Shown here: positions 32,114-41,386 of the stretch, piece after piece | Layout: the number at the start of each line of letters is the position of its first letter | How positions within the stretch are numbered: position 1 is the stretch's first letter | Assembly (NCBI GenBank): GCA_963772515.1 | Contig: CAVYXC010000002.1 | Coordinates: 124,001-188,000 of the forward strand | Length of the DNA stretch: 64,000 nucleotides | DNA from: JAFAHD01 sp963772515 | Lineage (GTDB): Bacteria > Vulcanimicrobiota > Vulcanimicrobiia > Eremiobacterales > Eremiobacteraceae | Reading direction: 5' to 3' | Program-made: the position numbers and the translations under genes | Notes under the pieces: model-generated | What the model was told of the DNA's origin: nothing | The model's input: the letters and a program-made list of their open reading frames with translations, nothing else | The model's database searches: none

Positions 32114-33151
32114 CTACGCGAGGATCAGGTGCGAGTCCCCAAACTCATGCCAGAGGTAGCGCGCCGCCAGCGCCGTGCGGTACGCGCGCCGGATGCGCTC
32201 GGCTCCCGCGATCGCCTCGAGCATCGCGAGATGCGAGGACAAGGGCTCGTGGAATCCGGTCAGCAAACCGTCGACGACGTCGACGCCGCGTTCGGGTGTG
32301 ATCACAAGATCCGTCCAACCGCTCGACGCGACCATGCGGCCCTTCTCATCCACCGACGATTCGAGCGCGCGCACGACCGTCGTGCCGACCGCGATGATCC
32401 GCCCGCCTCGCCGGCGTGCGCGGCGCACGGCATCTGCGGTCTCGACCGGCACGGCGTAGCGCTCTTCAAACGGAGGTTCGTCGCGCTCGGGGCTCGACAC
32501 ACCGGCGTGCAGCGTCACATACGCGATCTCGATGTCGCGCTCCCGGAGTTGCGCCAGCAGCTCGTGCGTGAACGGCCTCCCGGCCGAGGGCATCTCCGCG
32601 GAGCCCGGCTCGTCGGCATAGACGTTTTGATAGACCTCGAGCGGCCAGCGCGCTGACGCGTGCGCGTAATGGATCGGCTCGCCATGGCGGTAGACGTACG
32701 CCACGAATGGTTCGGGCAGATACATGCGCGCGATCCACAGCCGGTGCGACGTGAGATACGGCGTGAGCATCTCCACCAGCGCTCCGCCCGGGAGGCGCAA
32801 CCGCTCGTGCGGCGTCACCCCAGCGCGCGCCGGCTCGATAACGCAGAGATCTGCCTGCAATCGCGTGGACACGTGCAGTTCGACCTGCGAACGGTCATCG
32901 CGCCGGGCGATGAGCGATGCTGGAATCGTCGCCGAGCGATTGAGCACGACGAGGTCGCCAGCCGTCAAGTAGTCCGGCAATTGCGCGAAGCTGGCATGCA
33001 GGTCGCGGCTGTGCGCGGTCGAGACCATCAGCCGCACGTCATCGCGGCCCGCACCGCGCACTTCGGCCGGCTCTTTGGCTTCTAGCTCCGGCGGCACGGT
33101 GCGTGCGGGCGCCAACTGATCGTCCGGCGCGAGGGCCTCAGCGAACGGCAT
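32114..33151 (-). CDS. QueA-like S-adenosylmethionine:tRNA ribosyltransferase-isomerase family protein
   Basis: About 345 residues. QueA transfers and isomerises the ribosyl part of AdoMet onto 7-aminomethyl-7-deazaguanine in tRNA. Family motifs are GDLVVLNRSATIPASL, AYVTLHAGVSSP and IIAVGTTVVRALES. The usual QueA N-terminus (FDYDLP...R...SRLL) is replaced by a divergent sequence, so this belongs to the shorter QueA-like branch and may act on another substrate. The start is placed at ATG 33151, overlapping the SDR stop by 14 bases. Confidence 0.82.
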   Translation of the reverse strand: MPFAEALAPDDQLAPARTVPPELEAKEPAEVRGAGRDDVRLMVSTAHSRDLHASFAQLPDYLTAGDLVVLNRSATIPASLIARRDDRSQVELHVSTRLQADLCVIEPARAGVTPHERLRLPGGALVEMLTPYLTSHRLWIARMYLPEPFVAYVYRHGEPIHYAHASARWPLEVYQNVYADEPGSAEMPSAGRPFTHELLAQLRERDIEIAYVTLHAGVSSPERDEPPFEERYAVPVETADAVRRARRRGGRIIAVGTTVVRALESSVDEKGRMVASSGWTDLVITPERGVDVVDGLLTGFHEPLSSHLAMLEAIAGAERIRRAYRTALAARYLWHEFGDSHLILA

Positions 33152-33854
33152 GGGCGAGTTCTTGGGCCTGGTAGCGTCCGGACGCAACGGACTCATCTTC
33201 GAGCAGCGAGACGATCGCGGGCGCGACCACGCGTGGATGGGTCAGTTCTGAAAGGTCAACACCGGGCTCGGCGAGCTGGTGCATCGGCGTGTTCATATCT
33301 CCGGGATCGACGACCAGCACGCGCACGCCGCTGCCGTCCAGCTCCGCCATGAGCGTGCGCGAGAGATGCTCGAGCGCCGCCTTGCTCGCACCGTAGCCGC
33401 CCCAACCTGGGTACGCGTTGACGCCGGCATCGGAGCTGACGTTGAGAATCGTGCCGTGCCCGCGCGTTCGCATCCCCGGCGCGACGAGCTGCGCGAGATG
33501 CAACGGGGCGGTGACGTTGACGCGCAAGATGCGCTCCATCGCCTGCCAGTCCAGCTCTTCAAGGGCCGGCATCGGGCTTGGGCCTAGCTCGGACGCGTTG
33601 TTGATCAGTGCGTCGATGCGACCGAAGCGCTCGATCCCCGCGGCGACGATGCCTTCGGCGTCTTCGCTGACGTCCGCGACGCACTCCACGACGTCGGTGT
33701 GCTCGCGCAAGACCGCGGTGGCTTGGCCGAGCGCGGCGGCACCACGTGCCGCTACCACGAGACGCGCTCCGCGCCGCGCCAGAAGAAGCGCGGTCTCATA
33801 TCCCAATCCGCTTGAGGCACCGGTGACCAAGAAAACCGAATCCACGATGTTCAT
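33138..33854 (-). CDS. Short-chain dehydrogenase/reductase
   Basis: A 238-residue classical SDR with cofactor motif TGASSGLGYE, NNAS motif INNASELG, and catalytic Tyr/Lys in YGASKAALEH with the upstream Ser in LNVSSDAG. It oxidises or reduces an alcohol/ketone with NAD(P). The substrate is unknown. It overlaps the QueA-like gene and probably shares its message. Confidence 0.9.
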   Translation of the reverse strand: MNIVDSVFLVTGASSGLGYETALLLARRGARLVVAARGAAALGQATAVLREHTDVVECVADVSEDAEGIVAAGIERFGRIDALINNASELGPSPMPALEELDWQAMERILRVNVTAPLHLAQLVAPGMRTRGHGTILNVSSDAGVNAYPGWGGYGASKAALEHLSRTLMAELDGSGVRVLVVDPGDMNTPMHQLAEPGVDLSELTHPRVVAPAIVSLLEDESVASGRYQAQELAHAVR

Positions 33855-33956
33855 GCATTAAGTATGACGCCGAGCCGCCCTCACGGCACCGTGCGGTCGC
33901 GCAGTCAACTACCTGTACGAAAGTACACCCGGCGACGCGCTCGGTCGAGTGGACGT

Positions 33957-34574
33957 TTAGAGCAGGCGACGCCTGACGGCGAGTGCTGCGGCCTGCGCGC
34001 GATTCTCCGCCTCGAGTTTGGTCATGACGGAGGTGACGTGATACTTCACCGTGCGCTCGGTGATGCGCAGCCGCCCCGCGATCTGTTTGTTCGAGAGGCC
34101 GTCTGCCACGAGTCGCAACACGTCGCGCTCCCGCTCGGTCAGCGGCAGGTGCTGCGGTTCACGCACGCGCGCGGCGAGCAGCGCCGCGACCGGCGCCGGC
34201 AAGAACGAACCGCCGGCGTGGACCTCGCGGATCGCTGCGGCCACGTCGGACGCCGGCACGCCTTTGAGCAGGTAGCCGCGCGCGCCCTCGCGCACCGCGC
34301 CGACGACTTTGTCCTCGTCGGCGAACGCGGTGAAGATGATGACGCCCGCATCGGGTAACGCGCGTATGACTTCACGCACCGCGGCGACATCGCTCAGCCC
34401 AGGCATCTCGAGATCGAGCAGCACGACCTCGGGGCACCACGCACCCGCGTGTGCGATGAGCTCCTCCGCGGAACCGGCTGCGCCGACGATGGTGAGATCC
34501 GATTCGTCGGCGAGCGCCGATACGAGCCCTTCGCGCACGACCGGATGGTCATCGACAAGCGCGATGCGGATCAT
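33957..34574 (-). CDS. NarL/FixJ-type response regulator
   Basis: A 205-residue regulator with a receiver domain (acidic pocket DD at 8-9, phospho-acceptor D54 in VVLLDLEMPG, Lys in the later loop) and a C-terminal LuxR helix-turn-helix (LTERERDVLRLVADGLSNKQ). It binds DNA when phosphorylated by the kinase encoded just upstream, with which it overlaps by four bases. Confidence 0.94.
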   Translation of the reverse strand: MIRIALVDDHPVVREGLVSALADESDLTIVGAAGSAEELIAHAGAWCPEVVLLDLEMPGLSDVAAVREVIRALPDAGVIIFTAFADEDKVVGAVREGARGYLLKGVPASDVAAAIREVHAGGSFLPAPVAALLAARVREPQHLPLTERERDVLRLVADGLSNKQIAGRLRITERTVKYHVTSVMTKLEAENRAQAAALAVRRRLL

Positions 34575-35713
34575 CCGCGCGATTCCGCCATCGGAAGAGC
34601 GACTGTCACCGTCGTACCGCCGGAACGCGCACGCTTCACGTGCAGCGTGCCGCCGACGAGCTGCGATCGTTCTCCCATTCCGATGATGCCCTGGCCGCGC
34701 GCCGTGCGCGAACGGCGATAGCCGACGCCGTCGTCGTGGATCGTCAGCTCGACGCGCCGGCCGCGCGGCGATAGGCGGATGGCGACCGCGGTCGCGCGCG
34801 CGTGCTTGCCGACGTTGGTGAGCGCCTCTTTGGCGATGGCGAGCAGTTCGGTCTCGACGTGGGCGGACAATTCGAGCGCCGCGGCGTCGACCTGCACCCG
34901 GATGCCCGTGCGCGACGTGAACGCGCGCGCGAGAGCCGCCAACGCCTGCGGCAGCGGATTCCCGATCGGCGGCGCGCCGCGCAGCGAGCGCATCGAACCC
35001 TGGGCTTCGGTGAGTCCCTCGCGCGCCATGTCGAGCGCTCGCGCGAGCTCGAGGCGCGCGCGTTCACGCGATCCGTCCAGATGCTTGAGCGCGCCTTCCA
35101 GCTGAAGGGCGATGGCGGTCAAGCGCTGTGCGAGCGTGTCGTGGATCTCGCGCGCCAGCCGCGTGCGCTCCTCGACGCGCGCCAAACGTGCGCCCTCGGC
35201 CGCCAACCGTGCGCGCTCCACGGTCGCGCTTGCCTGCAGCGCGATCGTCGCGAGCAGCCGCAACTCGCCGCTGGAGAGCTTGCGAAATTTCGGCGCGGTG
35301 AGATTCATGATGCCGAGCGGCTTGTCGCGAAAATAGAGCGGCACGCTGGCGTGGTAGCGCAGGCCGCCGGTCAGCGCGGTCGACTTGCTCGCCACCGCCG
35401 GCGCCAGGCGGCTGCACTCGATGACGTCGACGTTTTTCGCTGACAAAGCGCCGTCTCGAAACGCCTGCGTGCATTGGCACCAGCTGCCCGACATGCGCAC
35501 CGGCTCGCGCAGGTACGGCGGCAGATCGTGCGACGCCGCCAAGTAGAAGCGCTGTGTGGTCGGGTCGACGAGCCAGATCCAGCCGGCGCGCAGTCCGAGC
35601 GCCTGCGTGACGATCGCGAGCACACGCTCCAGGGCGCGGCCTGCATCGGTCGCCCCGTTGAGCTCGTCGGCGATGGCGTAGAGGATGCGCAGTTCTTTGG
35701 CGCGCGCTTGCAT
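34571..35713 (-). CDS. GAF-containing NarL-type sensor histidine kinase
   Basis: A 380-residue cytosolic kinase with a GAF domain (about 1-165), a HisKA_3 dimerisation region with the phospho-acceptor in LAREIHDTLAQRLTAIALQL (H191), and a HATPase domain (HDDGVGYRR, then GQGIIGMGER). No membrane segment is present, so it senses an internal signal. The GAF domain carries WCQCTQ and further cysteines (C79, C81, C100), which might bind a cofactor or react to redox state (inference). Confidence 0.93.
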   Translation of the reverse strand: MQARAKELRILYAIADELNGATDAGRALERVLAIVTQALGLRAGWIWLVDPTTQRFYLAASHDLPPYLREPVRMSGSWCQCTQAFRDGALSAKNVDVIECSRLAPAVASKSTALTGGLRYHASVPLYFRDKPLGIMNLTAPKFRKLSSGELRLLATIALQASATVERARLAAEGARLARVEERTRLAREIHDTLAQRLTAIALQLEGALKHLDGSRERARLELARALDMAREGLTEAQGSMRSLRGAPPIGNPLPQALAALARAFTSRTGIRVQVDAAALELSAHVETELLAIAKEALTNVGKHARATAVAIRLSPRGRRVELTIHDDGVGYRRSRTARGQGIIGMGERSQLVGGTLHVKRARSGGTTVTVALPMAESRG

Positions 35714-35769
35714 CGCGTCAGGTTTGCCCCAAACGGCGTGCGGGACCTACGCGGCCGGCCGCGCGGCGC

Positions 35770-36393
35770 TTACGTCTGCGGCGCCGTCAGCGGGTCGAAC
35801 AGATGCTGGCGGGCTTCGAAACGGCGGTCGAATTCGGCGGTGAGCGCATCGAAAGTCTGGAGCGCCTGCGCGAGCTTGGCGGGATCGCCAGCCGCAGCTT
35901 CGACGCCGGCGACTGCGGAATCAAATGACGGCAACTCGTTCATGATGCCGGCGTCGTATTGATACAGGCGCGCGAGTTCGGGTTCGCCCAGCTGCACGCG
36001 GTCGAACACCGCCGAGTAGCCGTAGTCGGCGAAGCGCATGCGGTCGATGAGCCGCCCCAAACGCCGCTTGCTCTGATCGATGAGCGCCAGACCGTCGAGA
36101 CTGCCTGAGCGAGAGGCGGCGTCGACGACGGCATCGAGCCGTTCTTGGATGCCGGTCAACCTTTCGCCGATGACGGCGCGCAGTTGCTTGTCGGCGATGC
36201 GACGGTCCTCAACAGCTTTGTAGCCCGCAAATCCGGGGATCAAGTGGGCGAGGTTCGCCAACGCTTCGCCGACCGGCGGCAGATGCAATCCGGCGCCGCC
36301 GGGCGCGGCAGGCGCGGCCGCCTGCGCCGGCACGGCTGCTGGCGCCGATGGCGGAATCGTCGCTGGAGTCTGAGGCGCGTTCTGGTCAGGCAT
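35770..36393 (-). CDS. Conserved hypothetical protein (207 aa)
   Basis: A protein with a proline/alanine-rich N-terminal 40 residues followed by an all-helical domain rich in charged residues (VEDRRIADKQLRAVIGERL; RLGRLIDRMRFADYGYSAVF). I do not recognise its family by name. There is no signal peptide or membrane helix. It stands alone between the sensor kinase and dusB on the minus strand. Confidence 0.65.
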   Translation of the reverse strand: MPDQNAPQTPATIPPSAPAAVPAQAAAPAAPGGAGLHLPPVGEALANLAHLIPGFAGYKAVEDRRIADKQLRAVIGERLTGIQERLDAVVDAASRSGSLDGLALIDQSKRRLGRLIDRMRFADYGYSAVFDRVQLGEPELARLYQYDAGIMNELPSFDSAVAGVEAAAGDPAKLAQALQTFDALTAEFDRRFEARQHLFDPLTAPQT

Positions 36394-36485
36394 GAAACGG
36401 TGGCTCCTTATCGGCTGTCTCGTGCGGCCGAAGTTCCGCCTAGTATATCGGCATACCCGTCGAAAGGTTTCCTGGATGTCCCGTT

Positions 36486-37514
36486 TCAGCCGGCGAGCGC
36501 TTCCTCACGATCGCCGTCCCCGACAGGCTCGAGTTCGCGCGAGCGCGCCTCCTCGAGTATCGTGCGCACATCGTCGGCCGAGGGGGCATGATTGATGCGC
36601 TCGCGCAGCGTCGACGCATCGCGCACGCCTTTGAGATACCAGCCGAGGTGCTTGCGCATCTGCAGCACGCCCGACTTCTCGCCGTAACGCTCGACCATCG
36701 CGTCCAGGTGCGCGCGCGCGAAGTCGACGCGCTCGTGGACGCTGGGCCGCGGCGGCGGCGGTTCGCCGCGCATCGCCGCGGCGATCTCGGCGATGAGCCA
36801 GGGATCGCCCAGCGTCGCGCGACCCACCATGATCGCGTCGACGCCCGTCTCGCGCAGCCGGCGCATGGCATCGTCCGCGCTCGCGACGTCGCCGTTGCCG
36901 ATGACGGGCACGTGCAGCGCCTCCTTGAGACGCGCGATGTACGACCAGTCGGCGCTTCCTTTATAGAACTGTTTGCCGTAGCGTCCGTGCAGCGTGAACG
37001 CGTCGATGCCCACCGCCTCGGCGCGCTTGGCGATGTCGAGGTGGGTGAAGTTATCCGACTCCCATCCCAACCGCATCTTCACGGTGACAGGCACTTTGAG
37101 GACCGCTTTGCGCACTGCAGCGCAGATGCTCACCGCCAGATCCGGATCGCGCAGGATCGCAGCACCGTCGCCGCCCTTGACGATCTTGGGCGCAGGGCAG
37201 CCGAAGTTGATGTCGACGATGTCCGCGCCGCATTCTTCGACGAACCGTGCGGCGCGCGCCATGACGTCGGGATCGCTGCCGTGCAGCTGCACCGCGGTCG
37301 GGCGCTCTTCCGCGTAGACGTCGATCATCTCGAGGGTGCGGGCATTCATGCGGACGAGCGACTGCGCGGACACGAACTCGCTCACCGTCAAGCCGAGGCC
37401 GAATGGCTTGAATAGTCGCCGGAACAGCGCGTTGGTCACGCCGGCCATCGGCGCGAGCGCCAGCGGCGGGAACATCTCGATCGCCCCGATCACGAGGGGT
37501 CGCACGGCTGCCAT
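36486..37514 (-). CDS. dusB: tRNA-dihydrouridine synthase (DusB-like)
   Basis: A 342-residue FMN enzyme. The TIM barrel starts LALAPMAGVTNALFRRL, the catalytic Cys is C106 in DINFGCPAPK, and the barrel ends with IPVIGNGDV- and GVDAIMVGRATLG-type phosphate-binding loops, followed by the C-terminal helical tRNA-binding domain. It reduces uridine to dihydrouridine in tRNA D-loops. GTG/ATG alternatives near the 5' end make the first ten residues uncertain. Confidence 0.94.
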   Translation of the reverse strand: MAAVRPLVIGAIEMFPPLALAPMAGVTNALFRRLFKPFGLGLTVSEFVSAQSLVRMNARTLEMIDVYAEERPTAVQLHGSDPDVMARAARFVEECGADIVDINFGCPAPKIVKGGDGAAILRDPDLAVSICAAVRKAVLKVPVTVKMRLGWESDNFTHLDIAKRAEAVGIDAFTLHGRYGKQFYKGSADWSYIARLKEALHVPVIGNGDVASADDAMRRLRETGVDAIMVGRATLGDPWLIAEIAAAMRGEPPPPRPSVHERVDFARAHLDAMVERYGEKSGVLQMRKHLGWYLKGVRDASTLRERINHAPSADDVRTILEEARSRELEPVGDGDREEALAG

Positions 37515-37592
37515 ACCGCGTGTGTTCGACTCGCGCGCGCGCGGCGCCTCGACGCGGTAGGGCGACGTCGATCCGCTCCTGAACGTGGTCGC

Positions 37593-38715
37593 ATGGGCAC
37601 ACGACGTAGCGCCGTTTGCTGCACGGCCATCGCGATCGCGTATTTTTGTTTCGTATCCGCGCCGGCGCCGGCCTCGGCCGCGTTGCGCGCGGTCGCGTTC
37701 GTCTCGTCAAGCACCGGCTGGATCGGCGGCGACGGCACGATCCTCGCCACCACCGACGGCGGCAAGACGTGGCAGCGCCAATATACCGGACGCGCGCAGA
37801 TATGGGCGCTGAGTTTCGTCAGTCCTGCCGTTGGTTTTGCGGCGGGCGTCGACCCGATCCCGGGAACGGGCGTCTTGTTGGGCACGCGCGACGGCGGGCA
37901 CACGTGGTCGCAGTTGGCCGAACCGCGCAGTCCGGCGCGTCAAATCAGCTTCGCGAGCGCGCTCGTCGGGTTTGCGATGGCCGGCGGTTCGCCGCTCCAG
38001 GCCAGCGGCGCCACCGAGCGCATTCCCCCCTTCTTCGGCGGCAGGTTGGCCGCCACGACCGACGGCGGCAAGACCTGGCACGTGCTCGACGCGCCGATGC
38101 TCGTCGATTCGACATGCGCCTCGAACACGCAGCACATGTGGGCGGCGTATCAGGCCGCGGTGCTGCGCTCGGATGACGGGGGCGACTCGTTCTCCAACGT
38201 CTTCTCTCCGATGATCGATACGAAACGCGTCTGGTACGCGACGATCGAGTGCGCCGGCACCGACGTGGCGTGGGTGCAGTTCGCCGGCGCCGCGACAGGC
38301 GAGCAGCGCGAATACGTCGTGTATCGCACAAGCGACGCCGGTGCCAACTGGCAGCCGGTGCTCGCCAACAAGCAGCACATCCGACGCGTACCCGCATCTT
38401 GAGGGCTCGCCGCCGGACGGACCGGGTCCGTGGCCTGGGCCGTTCTCGGTGGTCGACGCGAACAGCGCGTTCTTCCTCGGCGCGTGCCCGCAGTGCGGCT
38501 CGCGTGGCGCCGTCTCTCTCACGGGCACCAACGACGGCGGCAAGACGTGGCAATCGGTCTCGACCGTTCCCGACGTGACGTTGGCAGGCCCGGTCGCCAT
38601 GTCGTTCCCCGATTCTCAGCACGGCTGGGTCGTCGGCACATCGGCGGGCAACGTGCCGGTCATCGCCGCCAGCGCCGACGGCGGCATCACCTGGACCAAG
38701 CAAGTCGCGCGATGA
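37593..38715 (+). CDS. YCF48/HCF136-like beta-propeller exported protein, frameshifted
   Basis: A protein of about 373 residues with a signal peptide (ending ASA). Repeated blades carry the sialidase/YCF48 signature, for example ATTDGGKTWQRQ, LLGTRDGGHTWSQL and ATTDGGKTWHVL. The frame closes at 38402, but the next frame continues the same fold (GPFSVVDANSAFFLG, TNDGGKTWQSV, SADGGITWTKQ) to 38715. A one-base insertion near 38365-38385 explains this. YCF48 proteins assist photosystem II assembly in phototrophs; elsewhere their role is unknown. The stop overlaps the M20 peptidase start. Confidence 0.75.
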
Positions 38716-39890
38716 GCGTCGACGTGCTTGCCGTACCTGAACCGGTCGTGCGCGACGTGATCGCGCTGCGCCGCGATTTCCACGCGCATCCCGAGCTCGG
38801 TTTCGAGGAAGTACGGACCGCCGGCATTGTGGCGGAACGTCTTGTGGCATTGGGCTATGAGGTGCGCACCGGCATCGGACAGACCGGCGTCGTCGGGATC
38901 TTGCGCACCAAGCGGCCTGGCAAGACGGTCTTGCTGCGCGCCGACATGGATTGCTTGCCGATCGAAGAGCGCAGCGGCGTCGAGTTCTCCTCGCTAACGG
39001 CCGGCAAGATGCACGCGTGCGGTCACGACGGCCACACCGCGATGCTGCTCTGCGCCGCGCAGATGATCATGGAGCGGAGCGATCTGCTCCATGGCACGAT
39101 CGTGCTCTGTTTCCAACCCGCTGAGGAAGGCAAGGGCGGCGCACGCGCGATGATCGAGGACGGCGTGCTGGAAGATCCGCACGTCGATCGCGTCTACGGC
39201 CTTCATTTGACGTCATTGTATCCGACCGGCCAGGTGCTGGTGCGCCCGGGACCGGTGATGGCGTCGAGCGATTCGATCGAGGTGACGATCCGCGGTCGCG
39301 GCGGCCATGGCGCGGCGCCGCATCAGACCGTCGACCCGATCCTCACGTCGGCCTATTTCGTGAGCCAAGTGCAATCAGTGGTCAGCCGCAACGTCGACCC
39401 CATCGAGCCCGCGGTGGTCACGGTCGGAGCGATCCATGGCGGCACGATCCACAACGTCATCCCGGACAGCGTCGACCTGCTCGGCACGGTGCGCGCCTTC
39501 TCCGAGCCCGAGCGCGAGCAGATGAAACCGCGGATCGAGCGCGTGCTGGCCGGCTGCTGCGCGGCGCAAGGCGCCACGTACGATTACCGCTACATCGATC
39601 GCTATCCGGTCACCGTCAACGACGTGGCCGAGGCGGCGTACGTGCGTGAGCTCGCCGAGCGCACGGTCGGCGCCGGCCGGCTCGGACAGCTCTCGCAGAC
39701 GATGGGCGCCGAAGATTTCTCGTTCATGCTGCAACGGCGGCCGGGCTGCTTTTTCTTCGTCGGGTCGCAATCCGGCGAACGGACCGCCGTCGCCCATCAC
39801 AACGCGCGCTTCGCGATCGACGAGGCCTGCTTGCCTACTGGCGTTCAGATGATGGTCGCGCTCGCGCTCGACGCGCCGCGCCGCTCGTAG
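38712..39890 (+). CDS. M20-family amidohydrolase/peptidase
   Basis: A 392-residue enzyme of the M20D group (IAA-amino acid hydrolase / hippurate hydrolase / N-acetyl-diaminopimelate deacetylase type). Metal ligands include C103 and H105 (HACGHDGH), a Glu pair in FQPAEEGKGGA, and H in VYGLHLTS; a lid domain has the GGHGAAPHQTVD motif. It hydrolyses an N-acyl amino acid or similar amide. The substrate is not resolved. Confidence 0.92.
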   Translation: MSVDVLAVPEPVVRDVIALRRDFHAHPELGFEEVRTAGIVAERLVALGYEVRTGIGQTGVVGILRTKRPGKTVLLRADMDCLPIEERSGVEFSSLTAGKMHACGHDGHTAMLLCAAQMIMERSDLLHGTIVLCFQPAEEGKGGARAMIEDGVLEDPHVDRVYGLHLTSLYPTGQVLVRPGPVMASSDSIEVTIRGRGGHGAAPHQTVDPILTSAYFVSQVQSVVSRNVDPIEPAVVTVGAIHGGTIHNVIPDSVDLLGTVRAFSEPEREQMKPRIERVLAGCCAAQGATYDYRYIDRYPVTVNDVAEAAYVRELAERTVGAGRLGQLSQTMGAEDFSFMLQRRPGCFFFVGSQSGERTAVAHHNARFAIDEACLPTGVQMMVALALDAPRRS

Positions 39891-39944
39891 GTCACACACC
39901 GAGGACGAGCAAGGCGTTTTGTTGCGCGCTGCGAACCAACACGG

Positions 39945-40709
39945 ATGGCACGAGCGCTCTCGACAGGCCTAGACTTCGTCTACCACCCCCCGCGCGGCGG
40001 GCGTCCGCATGTCGTGCTGCTGCCGGGGCTCGTCGCCGGCCGCTGGATGTGGGAGCCGACGCTGCAGGCGTTGGCGGCGAACGGTTACGGATACCTCACG
40101 CTCGCACAGCCGTTGGCCGGAGAATACGATTCGGTCGAACCGATCGCGCACGCGGTGATCGACCTCATGGACCGTTGCGGGATCGAATCGGCGGCGATGG
40201 TGGGCGGCTCGTTCGGTTCACGCATCGCGATCGACTGCGCGCTGAATTTCCCCAAGCGTGTCGACATGCTCGCGCTGTCCGGCGCGCCGGGCGCGGTCAC
40301 GACCGCGAAGCTCGGGGTGGGATTCCAGGGCAAGGCGACGCGCGCGTTCTGCCTGTTCTTGGTCGACAAGATCTTCTACGACCGCCGCGACGTCGACGAA
40401 GCGGAGATCGAAGCGATGATCCACCTCTTCAGAGACACCCGCCGGACGGTCAACGCGATGCGCCTCATGAAAGAGTGCAACGGCTTTGACTATGCGAGCG
40501 CGTTGGCGCGCATCGATCCCGCGGTGCTCATGATCTGGGGAGCGCACGATCAGATCAGCCCGTGCGAGATCTGGCAGCGCGATCTCGCGCCCAGCGCGCG
40601 CCGCGGCACGTTCTTCCGCATCGAGCGCTGCGGCCACGTGCCGATGATAGAGCGGCCGCAGGTCTTCAACGCGCTGTTGCTCGACCGGCTGCAGCCAGCG
40701 CTCTCTTAG
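39945..40709 (+). CDS. Alpha/beta hydrolase
   Basis: A 254-residue alpha/beta hydrolase: oxyanion-region LLPGLVAGRWMWEP, nucleophile S89 in VGGSFGS, acid Asp in IWGAHDQISP and His in ERCGHVPMIERP. It has no signal peptide. The substrate is unknown. The gene runs convergently into the ABC ATPase, and the two stop codons overlap. Confidence 0.9.
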   Translation: MARALSTGLDFVYHPPRGGRPHVVLLPGLVAGRWMWEPTLQALAANGYGYLTLAQPLAGEYDSVEPIAHAVIDLMDRCGIESAAMVGGSFGSRIAIDCALNFPKRVDMLALSGAPGAVTTAKLGVGFQGKATRAFCLFLVDKIFYDRRDVDEAEIEAMIHLFRDTRRTVNAMRLMKECNGFDYASALARIDPAVLMIWGAHDQISPCEIWQRDLAPSARRGTFFRIERCGHVPMIERPQVFNALLLDRLQPALS

Positions 40710-41386
40710 GTCCGCAAGACTCCGTCCTCGATACGCACGATGCGATCCGCAAAGTCGACGATGCGCGGGTCGTGCGTCACCGTCAGCACTGCTGCGCCGC
40801 GCGATTTGGCGAGCGATCTCAGCAGCTCCGTGACGTGATGACCGTTGTCCGCATCCAGCGATGCGGTCGGTTCATCGGCCATGATGAGCGGCGGCGAACC
40901 GGCAAGCGCGCGCGCGATCGCGACGCGCTGCTTCTCGCCCGCCGAGAGGTCGTGCGGTTTGCGATCGGGCTTGTCTCCGAGGCCTACTTCGTGGAGCAGC
41001 GCAAGCGCCTGCTCGCCTGAGGCGACCTTGCCCGCGCCCTTGAGCGCCAGCGCTAGCTCGACGTTCTCGCGTGCGGTCAGCGCGCCGAACAGATTGAAGC
41101 CCTGGAAGATGAAGCCGACGTTCTGCAGGCGGAAGCGCGCCAGCGCGCGCGAGCGCAGCGAGGTGAGCTGAACGCCGCACGCCATGACGGCGCCTTTCGT
41201 CGGCGTAAGGATCCCGCCGAGAATCGACAACAGGGTCGTCTTGCCGGAGCCCGATGGCCCCATGATCAGCAAGAACTCGCCCGGCATGACGTCGAGCGTC
41301 ACGCCGCGCAGCGCATGGACGTCCGCGCCGCCGTTGTGGTAGGTCATAGACAGATCGCGCGCGGCGACAGCGACAGGCTCGCTCAT
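40706..41386 (-). CDS. LolD/MacB-type ABC transporter ATPase
   Basis: A 226-residue ATPase with Walker A GPSGSGKTTLL, a Q-loop in FIFQGFNLF, signature LSAGEKQR and Walker B LIMADEPTA. The class works with FtsX-type permeases in lipoprotein transfer, efflux or wall remodelling. The ATG at 41386 overlaps the permease stop by four bases, fixing the start; upstream sequence is out of context. Confidence 0.93.
   Translation of the reverse strand: MSEPVAVAARDLSMTYHNGGADVHALRGVTLDVMPGEFLLIMGPSGSGKTTLLSILGGILTPTKGAVMACGVQLTSLRSRALARFRLQNVGFIFQGFNLFGALTARENVELALALKGAGKVASGEQALALLHEVGLGDKPDRKPHDLSAGEKQRVAIARALAGSPPLIMADEPTASLDADNGHHVTELLRSLAKSRGAAVLTVTHDPRIVDFADRIVRIEDGVLRT

Noticed and set aside
38430..38711. 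5' extension of the M20 peptidase frame
   Set aside because: Arg/His-rich and out of frame with the YCF48-like blades; the M20 family starts at ATG 38712.
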